From: Holophagaceae bacterium | GTDB taxonomy: Bacteria; Acidobacteriota; Holophagae; Holophagales; Holophagaceae | Direction of reading: 5' to 3' | Assembly: GCA_025363715.1 (NCBI GenBank) | Contig: JANYLR010000007.1 | Coordinates: 1 to 62,672, forward strand | DNA length: 62,672 bases | Part shown: positions 40,477 to 48,234 of the stretch, piece after piece | How positions within the stretch are numbered: the first letter of the stretch is position 1 | Layout: each line of letters opens with the position of its first letter | Program-made: the position numbers and the translations under genes | The notes under the pieces: model-generated | What the model was told of the DNA's origin: nothing | Seen by the model: only the letters and a program-made list of their open reading frames with translations | The model's database searches: none

Positions 40477-40968
40477 ATGGCCAAGGTCATCCTCAAGCTC
40501 GAGAACGATATCAGCACGGACGACATCTACCCGGGCCGCTTCATGGCCACGGTGCTGCCGGTGGAAACTCCCCAGTTCGCCTTTTTCGATCGTACGGAGT
40601 TCAACGCCCAGCTCAAGGCCAAGGCCTTTCCGGCCGGCTCGATCATCGTGGGTGGTGAGAACTTCGGCTGCGGCTCCAGCCGCGAGCAGGCCTGCTCCAC
40701 CCTCAAGGGGCACCAGGTGGCCGTGGTGGCCCGGAGCATCTCCCGCATCTTTCTCCAGAACAGCATCAACCTCGGCCTGCAGGTCGTGATCTGCCCTGGC
40801 ATCGAGGCCAGCGAGGGCGATGAGCTGGCGATTACCGAACACCAGGTGCTCAACCAAACCACGGGCCAGGCCTTCGAACTGGTGCAGTTGCCCGCCGCCC
40901 GGAAGGGCATCATGGACGCCGGTGGGCTGATTCCGTACACCCGGGCCAGACTGGTGGCCAAGGGCTGA
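40477..40968 (+). CDS. 3-Isopropylmalate dehydratase/homoaconitase-type small subunit
   Basis: A 163-residue swivelling small subunit partnering the upstream large subunit. It has DISTDDIYPGRFMAT at the start and GGENFGCGSSREQACSTLKG as the substrate-phosphate/carboxylate loop region. The segment that in archaeal enzymes reads YLRT (homoaconitase) or YLVY (isopropylmalate isomerase) reads FMAT here, so substrate choice cannot be transferred from those. Last gene of the five-gene unit; convergent with tpx five bases away. Confidence 0.87.
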   Translation: MAKVILKLENDISTDDIYPGRFMATVLPVETPQFAFFDRTEFNAQLKAKAFPAGSIIVGGENFGCGSSREQACSTLKGHQVAVVARSISRIFLQNSINLGLQVVICPGIEASEGDELAITEHQVLNQTTGQAFELVQLPAARKGIMDAGGLIPYTRARLVAKG

Positions 40969-40973
40969 TCGAG

Positions 40974-41519
40974 CTACTCCGAGCTCTCCAGCGCATCCTC
41001 AGCACAGGGATGGTGGCGGTTGCGAATGGCGTGGATGGCCAGATCGTAGTCGGGCTCATGGGTGAGTTCCGGCACCAGTTCGGTGTGGACCACGGTCCCA
41101 TGTTCGTCCAAGGCCACCACGGCCCGGGCCAGGAGACCGCGCATGGGTCCATCCGTCACCATCACCCCCATGGCGGTGGCGAACTCGGGATGGCGGAAGG
41201 CCGAGGCGGTCTCCACGCGCTCCAGGCGCTCGGCGTTGCAGAACTGCCCCTGGGCGAAGGGCAGGTCCATGGAAACGCAAAGCATCACCGTGTCGGCCAG
41301 ATCGAAGGTCAGATGGTTGAATTTTCGGACGCTCTCCGCGCAGGTGGCTGTGTCCAGGCTGGGGAACATGCTGAGGAGCACCCGCTTGCCCTCCAGATCC
41401 ACGCTGGTGAACTCGCTGAGGTCCTTGCGCGTAAGGGAGAAGGGCGGGGTCGCGTGACCCGGCAGGGGCAGCTCGCCACAGGTATGGGTGGGATTCCCGT
41501 TCAGGGTGATGGTGGCCAT
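40974..41519 (-). CDS. tpx: Thiol peroxidase (Tpx-type atypical 2-Cys peroxiredoxin)
   Basis: Tpx reduces hydrogen peroxide and alkyl hydroperoxides with thioredoxin. The 181-residue protein has the peroxidatic Cys in FPSLDTATCAESVRKFN and the resolving Cys in SMDLPFAQGQFCNAE, the two diagnostic Tpx segments. It carries a slightly longer His-rich tail (IRNRHHPCAEDALESSE) than E. coli Tpx (168 residues), including one extra Cys. GGAGG precedes its ATG. Divergent from the LytS-type kinase. Confidence 0.93.
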   Translation of the reverse strand: MATITLNGNPTHTCGELPLPGHATPPFSLTRKDLSEFTSVDLEGKRVLLSMFPSLDTATCAESVRKFNHLTFDLADTVMLCVSMDLPFAQGQFCNAERLERVETASAFRHPEFATAMGVMVTDGPMRGLLARAVVALDEHGTVVHTELVPELTHEPDYDLAIHAIRNRHHPCAEDALESSE

Positions 41520-41674
41520 GAGGACCTCCCGGCGGGCTCATCCTACTCCGAACCCGGTTGTGACGAGAGGCATTCCTGACCCAGTGATCCGTTCGAGAGG
41601 CAGATCACCCCTAGAATCCCTCGCCTCACCCCCGGCCGCTGGTGGGAACCCCTGCGCTCGTCTAGGCTTTGGGC

Positions 41675-42760
41675 ATGGAACGCGTGCGTCCGACCTGGAG
41701 CTGGTACTGGGGCATCTGGGCCCTGATGGGGCTCTACATGGCGAGCTGGGATCTGGCTCTGTACCCCTCGGCCTCGATTCTTCGCCTGCTGGTGATGAAC
41801 CTGCTCCAGAACGGCACCTGGGGACTGCTGGGGCTGTTCCTTCTCTGGCTGGCCAACCACCACCCCATCGAAAGCTTCGCCTGGTCCCAGTGGCGGACCT
41901 GGTCCCTTCACCTTCTGGCCAGTGTGGTGGTGGCGGGCGTCGGCCTCTTCCTGGCCTATGTCATCTCCTTGCTGATTCAGTCGGACGAATGGAAGAAGCC
42001 CATGACCATGGCCATGGTCTGGAAAGGACTGCCTCGCTTCTACCGGGCCTATTTCCACACCAACTTGCTGTTCATGTGGGCGGTGGTGGCCGCCTTCCAC
42101 GGTCTGAGGATCTACCGGAAGTACAAGACACGGGAGGTGGTGACGGCCCAGCTGGAGGCACGGTTCGCCGAGGCGCAGAACCAGGCGCTCCGGATGCAGC
42201 TCCAGCCCCATTTCCTCTTCAACACCCTCAATTCCATCTCCGCCCTGGTGCACTCGAACCCCGACGGTGCCGACGAGATGATCAGCCGGCTGGGGGATTT
42301 CCTTCGCAAAACGCTGGATGAGCCGCATGGGCAACTTGTAACCCTCCGGCGGGAACTGGCCTTCATCCAGGACTACCTGGCCATTGAACAGATCCGGTTC
42401 CAGGAGAGGCTCCGGGTGGAGGTCCAGATTCCCGCGGAGCTCATGGAGATGCGGCTGCCCAGTTTCATCCTCCAGCCTCTCGTCGAGAACGCCCTGAAGC
42501 ATGGGCTGGCCGACCGGCCCCAGGGCGGGACCCTCTTCCTCCGCGCCCGCAAGGAAGCCGAGCACCTGGTGCTGGAAGTCCAGGACGACGGTGAAGGCTA
42601 CGTCGCCGGCCGGGAAGGGGTGGGCTTGACCAACGTGCGATCGCGCCTGGGTCTGCTATACAAGGGGAATTTCCAGATCGAGATTCTGGGTGCCCCGGGG
42701 CATGGAACCCTCGTGGTCCTGCGCCTGCCCCTGGAAGCATCCGGGGAGGGTGGCAAATGA
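41675..42760 (+). CDS. LytS/YpdA-type sensor histidine kinase
   Basis: A 361-residue kinase with four TM helices in the first 150 residues (WYWGIWALMGLYMASWD, LLGLFLLWLA, LLASVVVAGVGLFLAYVISLL, LLFMWAVVAAFHGL), a coiled-coil linker, and a His_kinase domain of the LytS type: phospho-His in LQPHFLFNTLNSISALVH, then HATPase_c with QPLVENALKHGL and DDGEGY. ATG at 41675 is used. It has no extra sensor domain. The downstream LytTR regulator overlaps by four bases (ATGA), so they form a complete two-component system. Confidence 0.92.
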   Translation: MERVRPTWSWYWGIWALMGLYMASWDLALYPSASILRLLVMNLLQNGTWGLLGLFLLWLANHHPIESFAWSQWRTWSLHLLASVVVAGVGLFLAYVISLLIQSDEWKKPMTMAMVWKGLPRFYRAYFHTNLLFMWAVVAAFHGLRIYRKYKTREVVTAQLEARFAEAQNQALRMQLQPHFLFNTLNSISALVHSNPDGADEMISRLGDFLRKTLDEPHGQLVTLRRELAFIQDYLAIEQIRFQERLRVEVQIPAELMEMRLPSFILQPLVENALKHGLADRPQGGTLFLRARKEAEHLVLEVQDDGEGYVAGREGVGLTNVRSRLGLLYKGNFQIEILGAPGHGTLVVLRLPLEASGEGGK

Positions 42761-43506
42761 ACCTGCGCGCCCTGGTGGTCGATGACGAGACCCTGGCCCG
42801 GCAACGCATCCGGCACCTGCTGCGCCGTGCCGATGACATCGAAGTCGTCGCCGAGTGCGCCAATGGCCTGGAAGCGGTGAAGGCCATCGAGGACCTCAAA
42901 CCCGATCTGGTGTTCCTGGACATTCAGATGCCCGAACTGGATGGGTTCGGGGTCGTGGAAGCCGTGGGCGCCGAAGGCATGCCGCCCACCCTCTTCATCA
43001 CGGCCTATGATCAGCACGCGCTGAAGGCCTTCGAGGTCCACGCCCTCGACTACCTCCTGAAACCCTTCTCTCCCGAGCGGTTCCACAAAGCCTTAGACCG
43101 GGCCAGGCACTGGTGCCAGCAGGAGCCGGGGCAGGGGCCGGATCTGGATGCGCTGCTGGCGGGGCTTCGTCAGGAGCGCCCCTGGGTGGATCGGCTCCTG
43201 GTGAAGCAGGGGGATCGCCATCAGCTGGTGCGGACCGCCGCCATCCAGTGGATCGAGGCCGAGGACAACTATGTGCGGCTGCACGTGGAAGGTACCTCCC
43301 ACCTGCTGCGCCAGACCATGGCGGGGCTGCTCACTCGGCTGGATCCGGCGCAGTTCCGGCGCATCCACCGCTCCGCCATCGTCAACCTCGACTGCATCAA
43401 GGAATTCCAGCCCTGGAGCGGCGGGGACCACCTGGTGATCATGCGCGATGGCACCAAGCTGACCCTGAGCCGCACCTTCCGGGAGCAGTTCGGGGAATGG
43501 CTATGA
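42757..43506 (+). CDS. LytTR-family response regulator
   Basis: A 249-residue regulator. The N-terminal receiver has its acidic pair in VVDDETLARQR and phospho-acceptor Asp in VFLDIQMPELDGFG, with Lys in YLLKPFSPERF. A Gly/Gln-rich linker leads to a C-terminal LytTR DNA-binding domain (QWIEAEDNYVRLHVEG, HLLRQTMAGLL, RIHRSAIVNL, LTLSRTFREQF). It would control targets through LytTR direct-repeat sites; none is obvious in its own upstream region. Coupled to the LytS-type kinase. Confidence 0.94.
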   Translation: MNLRALVVDDETLARQRIRHLLRRADDIEVVAECANGLEAVKAIEDLKPDLVFLDIQMPELDGFGVVEAVGAEGMPPTLFITAYDQHALKAFEVHALDYLLKPFSPERFHKALDRARHWCQQEPGQGPDLDALLAGLRQERPWVDRLLVKQGDRHQLVRTAAIQWIEAEDNYVRLHVEGTSHLLRQTMAGLLTRLDPAQFRRIHRSAIVNLDCIKEFQPWSGGDHLVIMRDGTKLTLSRTFREQFGEWL

Positions 43507-43571
43507 ACCAGCAAGTGGCCAGGCTCTGCTGACAATGTCTCTGCGGTCCGCTCAGCATCGACTCGAATTCT

Positions 43572-43599
43572 GCTGAGGATGGCCGGGCCATCCGGCAGC
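43572..43599. terminator. Hairpin between LytTR gene and convergent phosphatase-like gene
   Basis: GCTG-A-GGATGG pairs with CCATCC-GG-CAGC around CCGGG. It lies in the 101-base convergent gap, so it can serve both transcripts. No T-tract is seen. Confidence 0.5.
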
Positions 43600-43607
43600 G
43601 TATCCGG

Positions 43608-44123
43608 TCAGAGTTTGTTATGGGTCTTGAGGTAGGCCCGGATAGCCTCTTCGGTCTCCGGGGCTCGCAGTCCCGCCCGGTGACCTGCCTCCACGGCCTC
43701 CTCCACTGGCATCCCCTGATCCAGCACCAGCCATGGACAGATGGCCGCGGCGGCCCGGTTGCCGTTGTTGCAGGTGACCACGAGACGCGCCCCCTTCGGG
43801 AATTCCTTCAGCAGCGCCCGAATGAAGTCCAGATCGACCACGGGAGGAATTTTGGCCGTTGCGTAGCGCATGTATTGGATTTTCATTTCTTGCAGATCGG
43901 TGATCCGGAAGGCTGATCCGGGTGCGATCTCGTCATCAGATCGCAGGTCGAGCACATGGGTGATGTGCTGTCGCTTCAGGGCAAGATAGAGGCCTGCTGT
44001 GGCGCCGCCCTTGTGGACGAAAACTCCCGGCCTGACCTCCACAGCCTCGGGGATCGCCCCATCCGTGGCGAACAGGACTAGCGCAGGGAGGACGAACAGG
44101 GGCGTTCTGTGAAGGGGGGCCAT
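43608..44123 (-). CDS. Secreted DUF442/tyrosine-phosphatase-like protein
   Basis: A 171-residue protein with a signal peptide (RTPLFVLPALVLFATDGA) and a small phosphatase/rhodanese-like domain. GVFVHKGGATAGLYLALKRQHITHVLDLRSDDE resembles the opening of DUF442 and related dual-specificity phosphatases, and the loop VTCNNGNRAAAAI has the C-x2-G-x-R pattern of the active site, although it lacks the usual preceding His. A general acid Asp is not clear. The export signal suggests a periplasmic role. Alone between hairpins; substrate unknown. Confidence 0.7.
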   Translation of the reverse strand: MAPLHRTPLFVLPALVLFATDGAIPEAVEVRPGVFVHKGGATAGLYLALKRQHITHVLDLRSDDEIAPGSAFRITDLQEMKIQYMRYATAKIPPVVDLDFIRALLKEFPKGARLVVTCNNGNRAAAAICPWLVLDQGMPVEEAVEAGHRAGLRAPETEEAIRAYLKTHNKL

Positions 44124-44245
44124 CGCATCCCCAACCTACTCCACTTCGCCACGGCATTCGATGACTTAACTGTATGAACAGGGTCACAATTCCTGCCAAG
44201 GGTGGGCCCTGCTGATCCGCCAAACACGCCGAGGGGTCATATGAA

Positions 44246-44268
44246 AAGCCCGGCAGGGCCGGGCCTTT
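44246..44268 (-). terminator. Intrinsic terminator of the substrate-binding-like gene
   Basis: Read on the - strand, AGGCCCGGC-CCT-GCCGGGCTTTT is a short GC-rich hairpin ending in four T, 18 bases past the stop of the 44287-44859 gene. Confidence 0.75.
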
Positions 44269-44286
44269 CATGGAAGATGGGGATGA

Positions 44287-44859
44287 TCACTTGGCCTGAT
44301 GGACCGATACCGTGGCCATTCCCTCCCGGCGGAGGACCAGACTGGACTTCTGGGTGGCCAGGTTCTGGCTGGGCATGATCACGTCCACGGTACCGATGAG
44401 CCGGTCCGTCACCAGGACCTGACCATCCGTGGCATCTCCCATGCTGAATACAGCGCCCTGCTTCAAGGCCACGGGATTGGTGCCAATGGCAGGCACCCCG
44501 CGGCTCGCCAGGCGTTTGATGGCCACGGTCGCACCGAAGGAACCATCACAGAAGTACCGGTCCTTGGGCATCAACACCACGAAGTCGGTCTTATGGCTCG
44601 CGAGCAGAGTGGCGGCAAGGCTCGCATGGTCAGGGATTCGGGCATCGACGACGGTGATGAGGTTGCCTTCCCCGGCGGCCTTGGCAAGGGCATATACCTC
44701 GGCCTCGTTCGCCTGGTAGTTGCAGATCACCCCGATGTGCCGCTTCTCGGGCCAGACGGTCTGAGTGGTCCTCATCAGGGGCTGGAAGTCCTCTGCGGAA
44801 AGGGCGAGGCCAGCCAAGGCGAGGGCGGCCACACCGAGGGAGTTCAATAGGCGGGACAT
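44287..44859 (-). CDS. Secreted protein resembling one lobe of an ABC substrate-binding protein
   Basis: A 190-residue exported protein starting at ATG 44859 (GGAGG six bases upstream), signal LLNSLGVAALALAGLALSAE. The mature part, RHIGVICNYQANEAEVYAL, LAATLLASHKTDFVVLMPKDRYF and AIGTNPVALKQGAVFSMG, is like the PF04392 ABC_sub_bind family (also seen in the big hybrid kinase at 4.6-7.3 kb), but at about 170 mature residues it is only half the usual size. It may be a one-lobe binding protein or a degenerate relative. It has its own terminator. The 44860-45074 gap toward purD shows no other gene. Confidence 0.65.
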   Translation of the reverse strand: MSRLLNSLGVAALALAGLALSAEDFQPLMRTTQTVWPEKRHIGVICNYQANEAEVYALAKAAGEGNLITVVDARIPDHASLAATLLASHKTDFVVLMPKDRYFCDGSFGATVAIKRLASRGVPAIGTNPVALKQGAVFSMGDATDGQVLVTDRLIGTVDVIMPSQNLATQKSSLVLRREGMATVSVHQAK

Positions 44860-45074
44860 GTTACCTCCGGAGAAGGGCCGGGCACTTCCCGGCGGGTGGT
44901 GGATGACGCCTACCAACATGGGAAGCCCCACCACCCCCGGCCACGGTTCCGGGACGAACAGGAATCCCGTTGGGCAAACCGGTGGCCGGCTGGGGTGAAC
45001 CGGAGGGAGCAGCTTCGCCTGCCGAGTGACCCTCCAGGCCGCTCCATGGGCGATACTGAATCTTGGAGGTTGTC

Positions 45075-46373
45075 ATGAAGATCCTGCTCCTCGGCTCCGG
45101 CGGCCGGGAACATGCCCTGGCCTTGAAGCTGAAGGCCTCGACGGTGGACCTGGTGTCGGCCCCCGGCAGCGACGCCCTGGCCGAGCTGGGCGCCTGCGTG
45201 CCGCTGGATCTGGAGAATCCCACGGAGGTGGCGGCTTGGTGCGCCACGAACCGCCCGGATCTGGTGGTGGCTGGGCCCGAAGTGCCCCTTGTCGCCGGTG
45301 TGGGCGATGCGGTGCGGGCCCTGGGCATCCCCGTCTTTGGCCATGACGCGGCCACGGCTCACCTGGAAGGCAGCAAGGCCTTCGCCAAGGCTTTCATGGA
45401 GCGCCATGCCATCCCTTGCGCCGCCAGTCATACGGTCACGGACCTGGCGGCAGGTGAGGCGCTGATCCGTGGCTGGCCCTATGGCTATCCCATTGTCTTA
45501 AAGGCCGATGGCCTCGCGGCGGGCAAGGGCGTGGTGCTGGCCCCGACCGAGGTTGAGGCGCTGGAGACCTTCCAGGCCTTCATGGCAGGTCAGTTCGGCG
45601 AGGCCAGCAAGACCGTAGTCTTCGAGGAACCCCTGGTGGGCATGGAACTTTCCCTCCACGTGCTGGTGGACGTGGACGCTGACCATGCGTCCTACGCCCT
45701 GCTGCCCGCCTGCCAGGACCACAAGCGCATCTTCGAGGGCGATCAGGGCCCCAACACCGGCGGCATGGGCGCCTTCGGACCCATCCCCTACCTGCGTCCG
45801 GCGGATATCGAACTCATGCGGACGGTGCTGGTGGAGCCCACGGTGAAGGGACTGCAAAAGGACGGCCTCGCGGCCTGCGGCGTGCTGTTCCTGGGCGTGA
45901 TGTGGACGGCAGCGGGCCCCGAGCTGCTGGAGTACAACGTGCGTTTCGGGGATCCCGAAACTCAGGTGCTCATGCAGCTGCTGGACGAGGACCTGGGAGC
46001 CCTGCTGCTGGAGGTCGCCGAAGGCCGCCTCCGGGCCCGGGAGCTGAAGCTGAAGCCCCACACGGCCATCGCCGTGGTGCTGGCGGCGGAAGATTACCCG
46101 GAAGGTGCGAAGAAAGGCGTGCCCATCACTCTCGAAGCACCGGCTGTCACCGTGATCCACGCGGGCACGCAGAAAGAGAATGGCCAGTGGCTGACCAACG
46201 GCGGCCGTGTAATTAATCTGGCCACCTCGGCCCCGGATCTTTCCACCGCACGGGCCGCCATCGAAGCTGCTTTGCCGCAGGTGCATTGGCCCGGCATGCA
46301 GGTGCGCCGCGACATCGGGCTCAAGGCGCTGAGGCATGCGGAGGCAGGCAAGACCGTTCAGGATCCGTGGTGA
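45075..46373 (+). CDS. purD: Phosphoribosylamine--glycine ligase (GAR synthetase)
   Basis: PurD catalyses the second step of de novo purine synthesis, joining glycine to phosphoribosylamine with ATP. The 432-residue ATP-grasp enzyme shows LLLGSGGREHALALKL, VVAGPEVPLVAGV, GYPIVLKADGLAAGKGVVLAP, DHKRIFEGDQGPNTGGMGAF and LEYNVRFGDPETQVLM. ATG 45075 is preferred over a TTG at 45063 because GGAGG lies five bases before it. A single gene; length standard. Confidence 0.97.
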   Translation: MKILLLGSGGREHALALKLKASTVDLVSAPGSDALAELGACVPLDLENPTEVAAWCATNRPDLVVAGPEVPLVAGVGDAVRALGIPVFGHDAATAHLEGSKAFAKAFMERHAIPCAASHTVTDLAAGEALIRGWPYGYPIVLKADGLAAGKGVVLAPTEVEALETFQAFMAGQFGEASKTVVFEEPLVGMELSLHVLVDVDADHASYALLPACQDHKRIFEGDQGPNTGGMGAFGPIPYLRPADIELMRTVLVEPTVKGLQKDGLAACGVLFLGVMWTAAGPELLEYNVRFGDPETQVLMQLLDEDLGALLLEVAEGRLRARELKLKPHTAIAVVLAAEDYPEGAKKGVPITLEAPAVTVIHAGTQKENGQWLTNGGRVINLATSAPDLSTARAAIEAALPQVHWPGMQVRRDIGLKALRHAEAGKTVQDPW

Positions 46374-46380
46374 GGCTTCC

Positions 46381-46731
46381 CTAGCTCCGGTTGCGCAGCA
46401 GCCAGACCAGGGTGGTGAGGGCCAGGCCCACCAGGGTGACGGTGCCGAATCCGCGGTGGATCCGGGGGATGGCGCTATGGGTGCTGCGGCCCTCGCGCCA
46501 GGCCAGGGCCATCCGGCCCAGGAGTATGGTCAGCCCAGCGGCTGCCAGGGTGATCAGCCAGATGACGGGGTAGTGTGGGCCCAGATCCCTCGGATGCAGC
46601 ACCAGCCGCAGGGCGATGAAGGTGAAGGCGGCGGTCATGAGGTGCCCGTGCAGACGGTGTTCGCCGCGGCGCACGGCCCACAGGGCCGCGAGTAGCAGCA
46701 CCGCCGCAGGGATCAGTAGAAGATCGAGCAT
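46381..46731 (-). CDS. Small four-TM membrane protein, unknown
   Basis: A 116-residue integral membrane protein with four predicted TM helices (LLLIPAAVLLLAALWAV; HLMTAAFTFIALRLVL; VIWLITLAAAGLTILLG; FGTVTLVGLALTTLVWLL) and several intramembrane-edge histidines (EHRLHGH, LHPRD, RIHRG). The His pattern is reminiscent of DUF420-like or cytochrome-associated proteins, but the match is too weak to assign. It starts 24 bases after the 3-hydroxyacyl-CoA dehydrogenase stop on the same strand, so co-transcription is likely. Confidence 0.6.
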   Translation of the reverse strand: MLDLLLIPAAVLLLAALWAVRRGEHRLHGHLMTAAFTFIALRLVLHPRDLGPHYPVIWLITLAAAGLTILLGRMALAWREGRSTHSAIPRIHRGFGTVTLVGLALTTLVWLLRNRS

Positions 46732-46755
46732 GACTGCCAGCCTACCCGGATCGGC

Positions 46756-47643
46756 TCAGAGCGGGAGCGCTTCCAAGCGCTCCTCGCCCTCCCAGCGATA
46801 GAAGCCGGAGCCGGTCTTGCGGCCCAGGTGACCTGCGGCCACCAGCTGGCGGAGCAGGGCAGGAGCCTTGAACCGGGGTTCGCCGAAGGCGTCGAAGAGC
46901 ACGTCGGCCACGCTCTGCATGGTGTCCAGGCCGATGAAGTCGCTCAGGTGGAGGGGCCCCATGGGATGGCCGCAGCCCAGCTTCATGCCTGTGTCCAGAT
47001 CCTCCACCGTGGCCAGCCGCTGCTCCGCGCAGCGCATGGCATCCAGCAGGTAGGGAATCAGGAGGCGGTTCACCACGAACCCCGGGGCATCGGGCGCCAG
47101 GATGGCCGTCTTGCCCAGCTTCTGCACGAAGGCCCTCAGGCTGGCGAGGGTGTTCTCGTCGGTGGCGAGGGTGCGGACGATCTCCACCAGGGGCATGGCG
47201 GGAACGGGATTGAAGAAGTGCAGGCCCGCCAGGCGCGCCAGGCGTTGGGGTGCCAGCACTGGACTGAGCCTGGCGATGGACAAGCTGGAGGTGTTGGTGC
47301 ACAGGATGGTCTCTGGCCCAAGCACCCGATCCAGTTCGGTGAAGAGCTGGAGTTTCAGGTCGAGTCGCTCGGGAATGGCCTCCACCACCAGATCGCAGTC
47401 CGCCAATGCCGGGAAGGCCAGGGTGCCCTGGAGGTTCTGGGCCCAGACCGCGGGCTGCTCCTTGGGAATTTTCCCCTTGGCCACGGCCCGGTCCCACCGG
47501 GTGTGGATGCGGGCCATCCCCTTGGCGAGGAGGACTTCGTCGGTCTCCCTCACCAGGACCTTGAAGCCGGCCTCGGCCGCACACTGGGCGATGCCCGCCC
47601 CCATGAGACCACCACCCACGACGCCGATGCGCTGGATTTCCAT
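46756..47643 (-). CDS. 3-Hydroxyacyl-CoA (3-hydroxybutyryl-CoA) dehydrogenase
   Basis: A 295-residue NAD-dependent dehydrogenase for beta-oxidation or butyrate-type metabolism. GVVGGGLMGAGIAQCAAEAG is the Rossmann loop, VVEAIPERLDLKLQ, LCTNTSSLSI, GLHFFNPVPAMPLVEIV (catalytic His) and APGFVVNRLLIPYL (hinge) are all typical, and the C-terminal domain has GCGHPMGPLHLSDFIGLD. It is the short mono-functional Hbd/PaaH form. ATG 47643 has AGGAGG six bases upstream. Probably co-transcribed with the small membrane protein behind it. Confidence 0.92.
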   Translation of the reverse strand: MEIQRIGVVGGGLMGAGIAQCAAEAGFKVLVRETDEVLLAKGMARIHTRWDRAVAKGKIPKEQPAVWAQNLQGTLAFPALADCDLVVEAIPERLDLKLQLFTELDRVLGPETILCTNTSSLSIARLSPVLAPQRLARLAGLHFFNPVPAMPLVEIVRTLATDENTLASLRAFVQKLGKTAILAPDAPGFVVNRLLIPYLLDAMRCAEQRLATVEDLDTGMKLGCGHPMGPLHLSDFIGLDTMQSVADVLFDAFGEPRFKAPALLRQLVAAGHLGRKTGSGFYRWEGEERLEALPL

Positions 47644-47750
47644 GCATGCCTCCTGCTGAGTTGGGGATGTTGTGCTCCCATTCTTATGGAATTCCGGGGC
47701 CACGGTGGGACCGACCTCCGGTAGAATCCGCCCAGCGACCCGGAGGGTCC

Positions 47751-48227
47751 ATGATCGGTCCATTGAAGGATCTCCTCAGTCATCAGGCCTGGGCCGACGC
47801 CACCTTCTTCTATGCCTGGGGAGCCTCGGGCGCCCTGGGGGACTTGGACCTGCGCACCCGGACGGAGCACATGCTTTCCACCACGGAGGCCTTCCTGCAG
47901 GTGCTCAAGGGGGATACCGTGGTCATGCCCAACCGCCCCCTTCCGGACTTCCAGGCATTGAAAGCCCGTTGCGAAGCCGGTCACCAGGTGCTGGGTGCCC
48001 TCGGCCGGGGGCTGGACCCGGCCTCGCTGGCCAAGCCCATCCGGATCCCCTGGTTTCCCGACCCGCCCTGCGTGATCCCCGTATCCGACGCGCTGCTCCA
48101 GGTCTGCCTGCACAGCCAGCACCACCGGGGCCAGTGCATGACCCGGCTGAAGGCCATCGGCGCCACACCGAAGACCGTGGACTACATCCTCTGGCTCTGG
48201 AAGCAGAAGCCGGAACCGCGCTGGTGA
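47751..48227 (+). CDS. DinB-family protein
   Basis: A 158-residue four-helix-bundle protein. LKDLLSHQAWADATFFYAW, the central HMLSTTEAFLQVLKG and HSQHHRGQCMTRLKAIG supply the three conserved metal-ligand histidines of the DinB/YfiT fold. Family members are metal-dependent thiol or DNA-damage-associated hydrolases and transferases; the specific reaction is unknown. CGGAGGGTCC precedes the ATG. Divergent from the 3-hydroxyacyl-CoA dehydrogenase, convergent with speA. Confidence 0.88.
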   Translation: MIGPLKDLLSHQAWADATFFYAWGASGALGDLDLRTRTEHMLSTTEAFLQVLKGDTVVMPNRPLPDFQALKARCEAGHQVLGALGRGLDPASLAKPIRIPWFPDPPCVIPVSDALLQVCLHSQHHRGQCMTRLKAIGATPKTVDYILWLWKQKPEPRW

Positions 48228-48234
48228 GGGTGGA

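Noticed and set aside
35867..40968. Reading the cluster as an ordinary leucine operon (leuBCD)
   Set aside because: There is no leuA, the lyase and CoA-transferase sit between the dehydrogenase and the dehydratase, and the RENTEDLYAG and FMAT segments are not typical of LeuB and LeuD.
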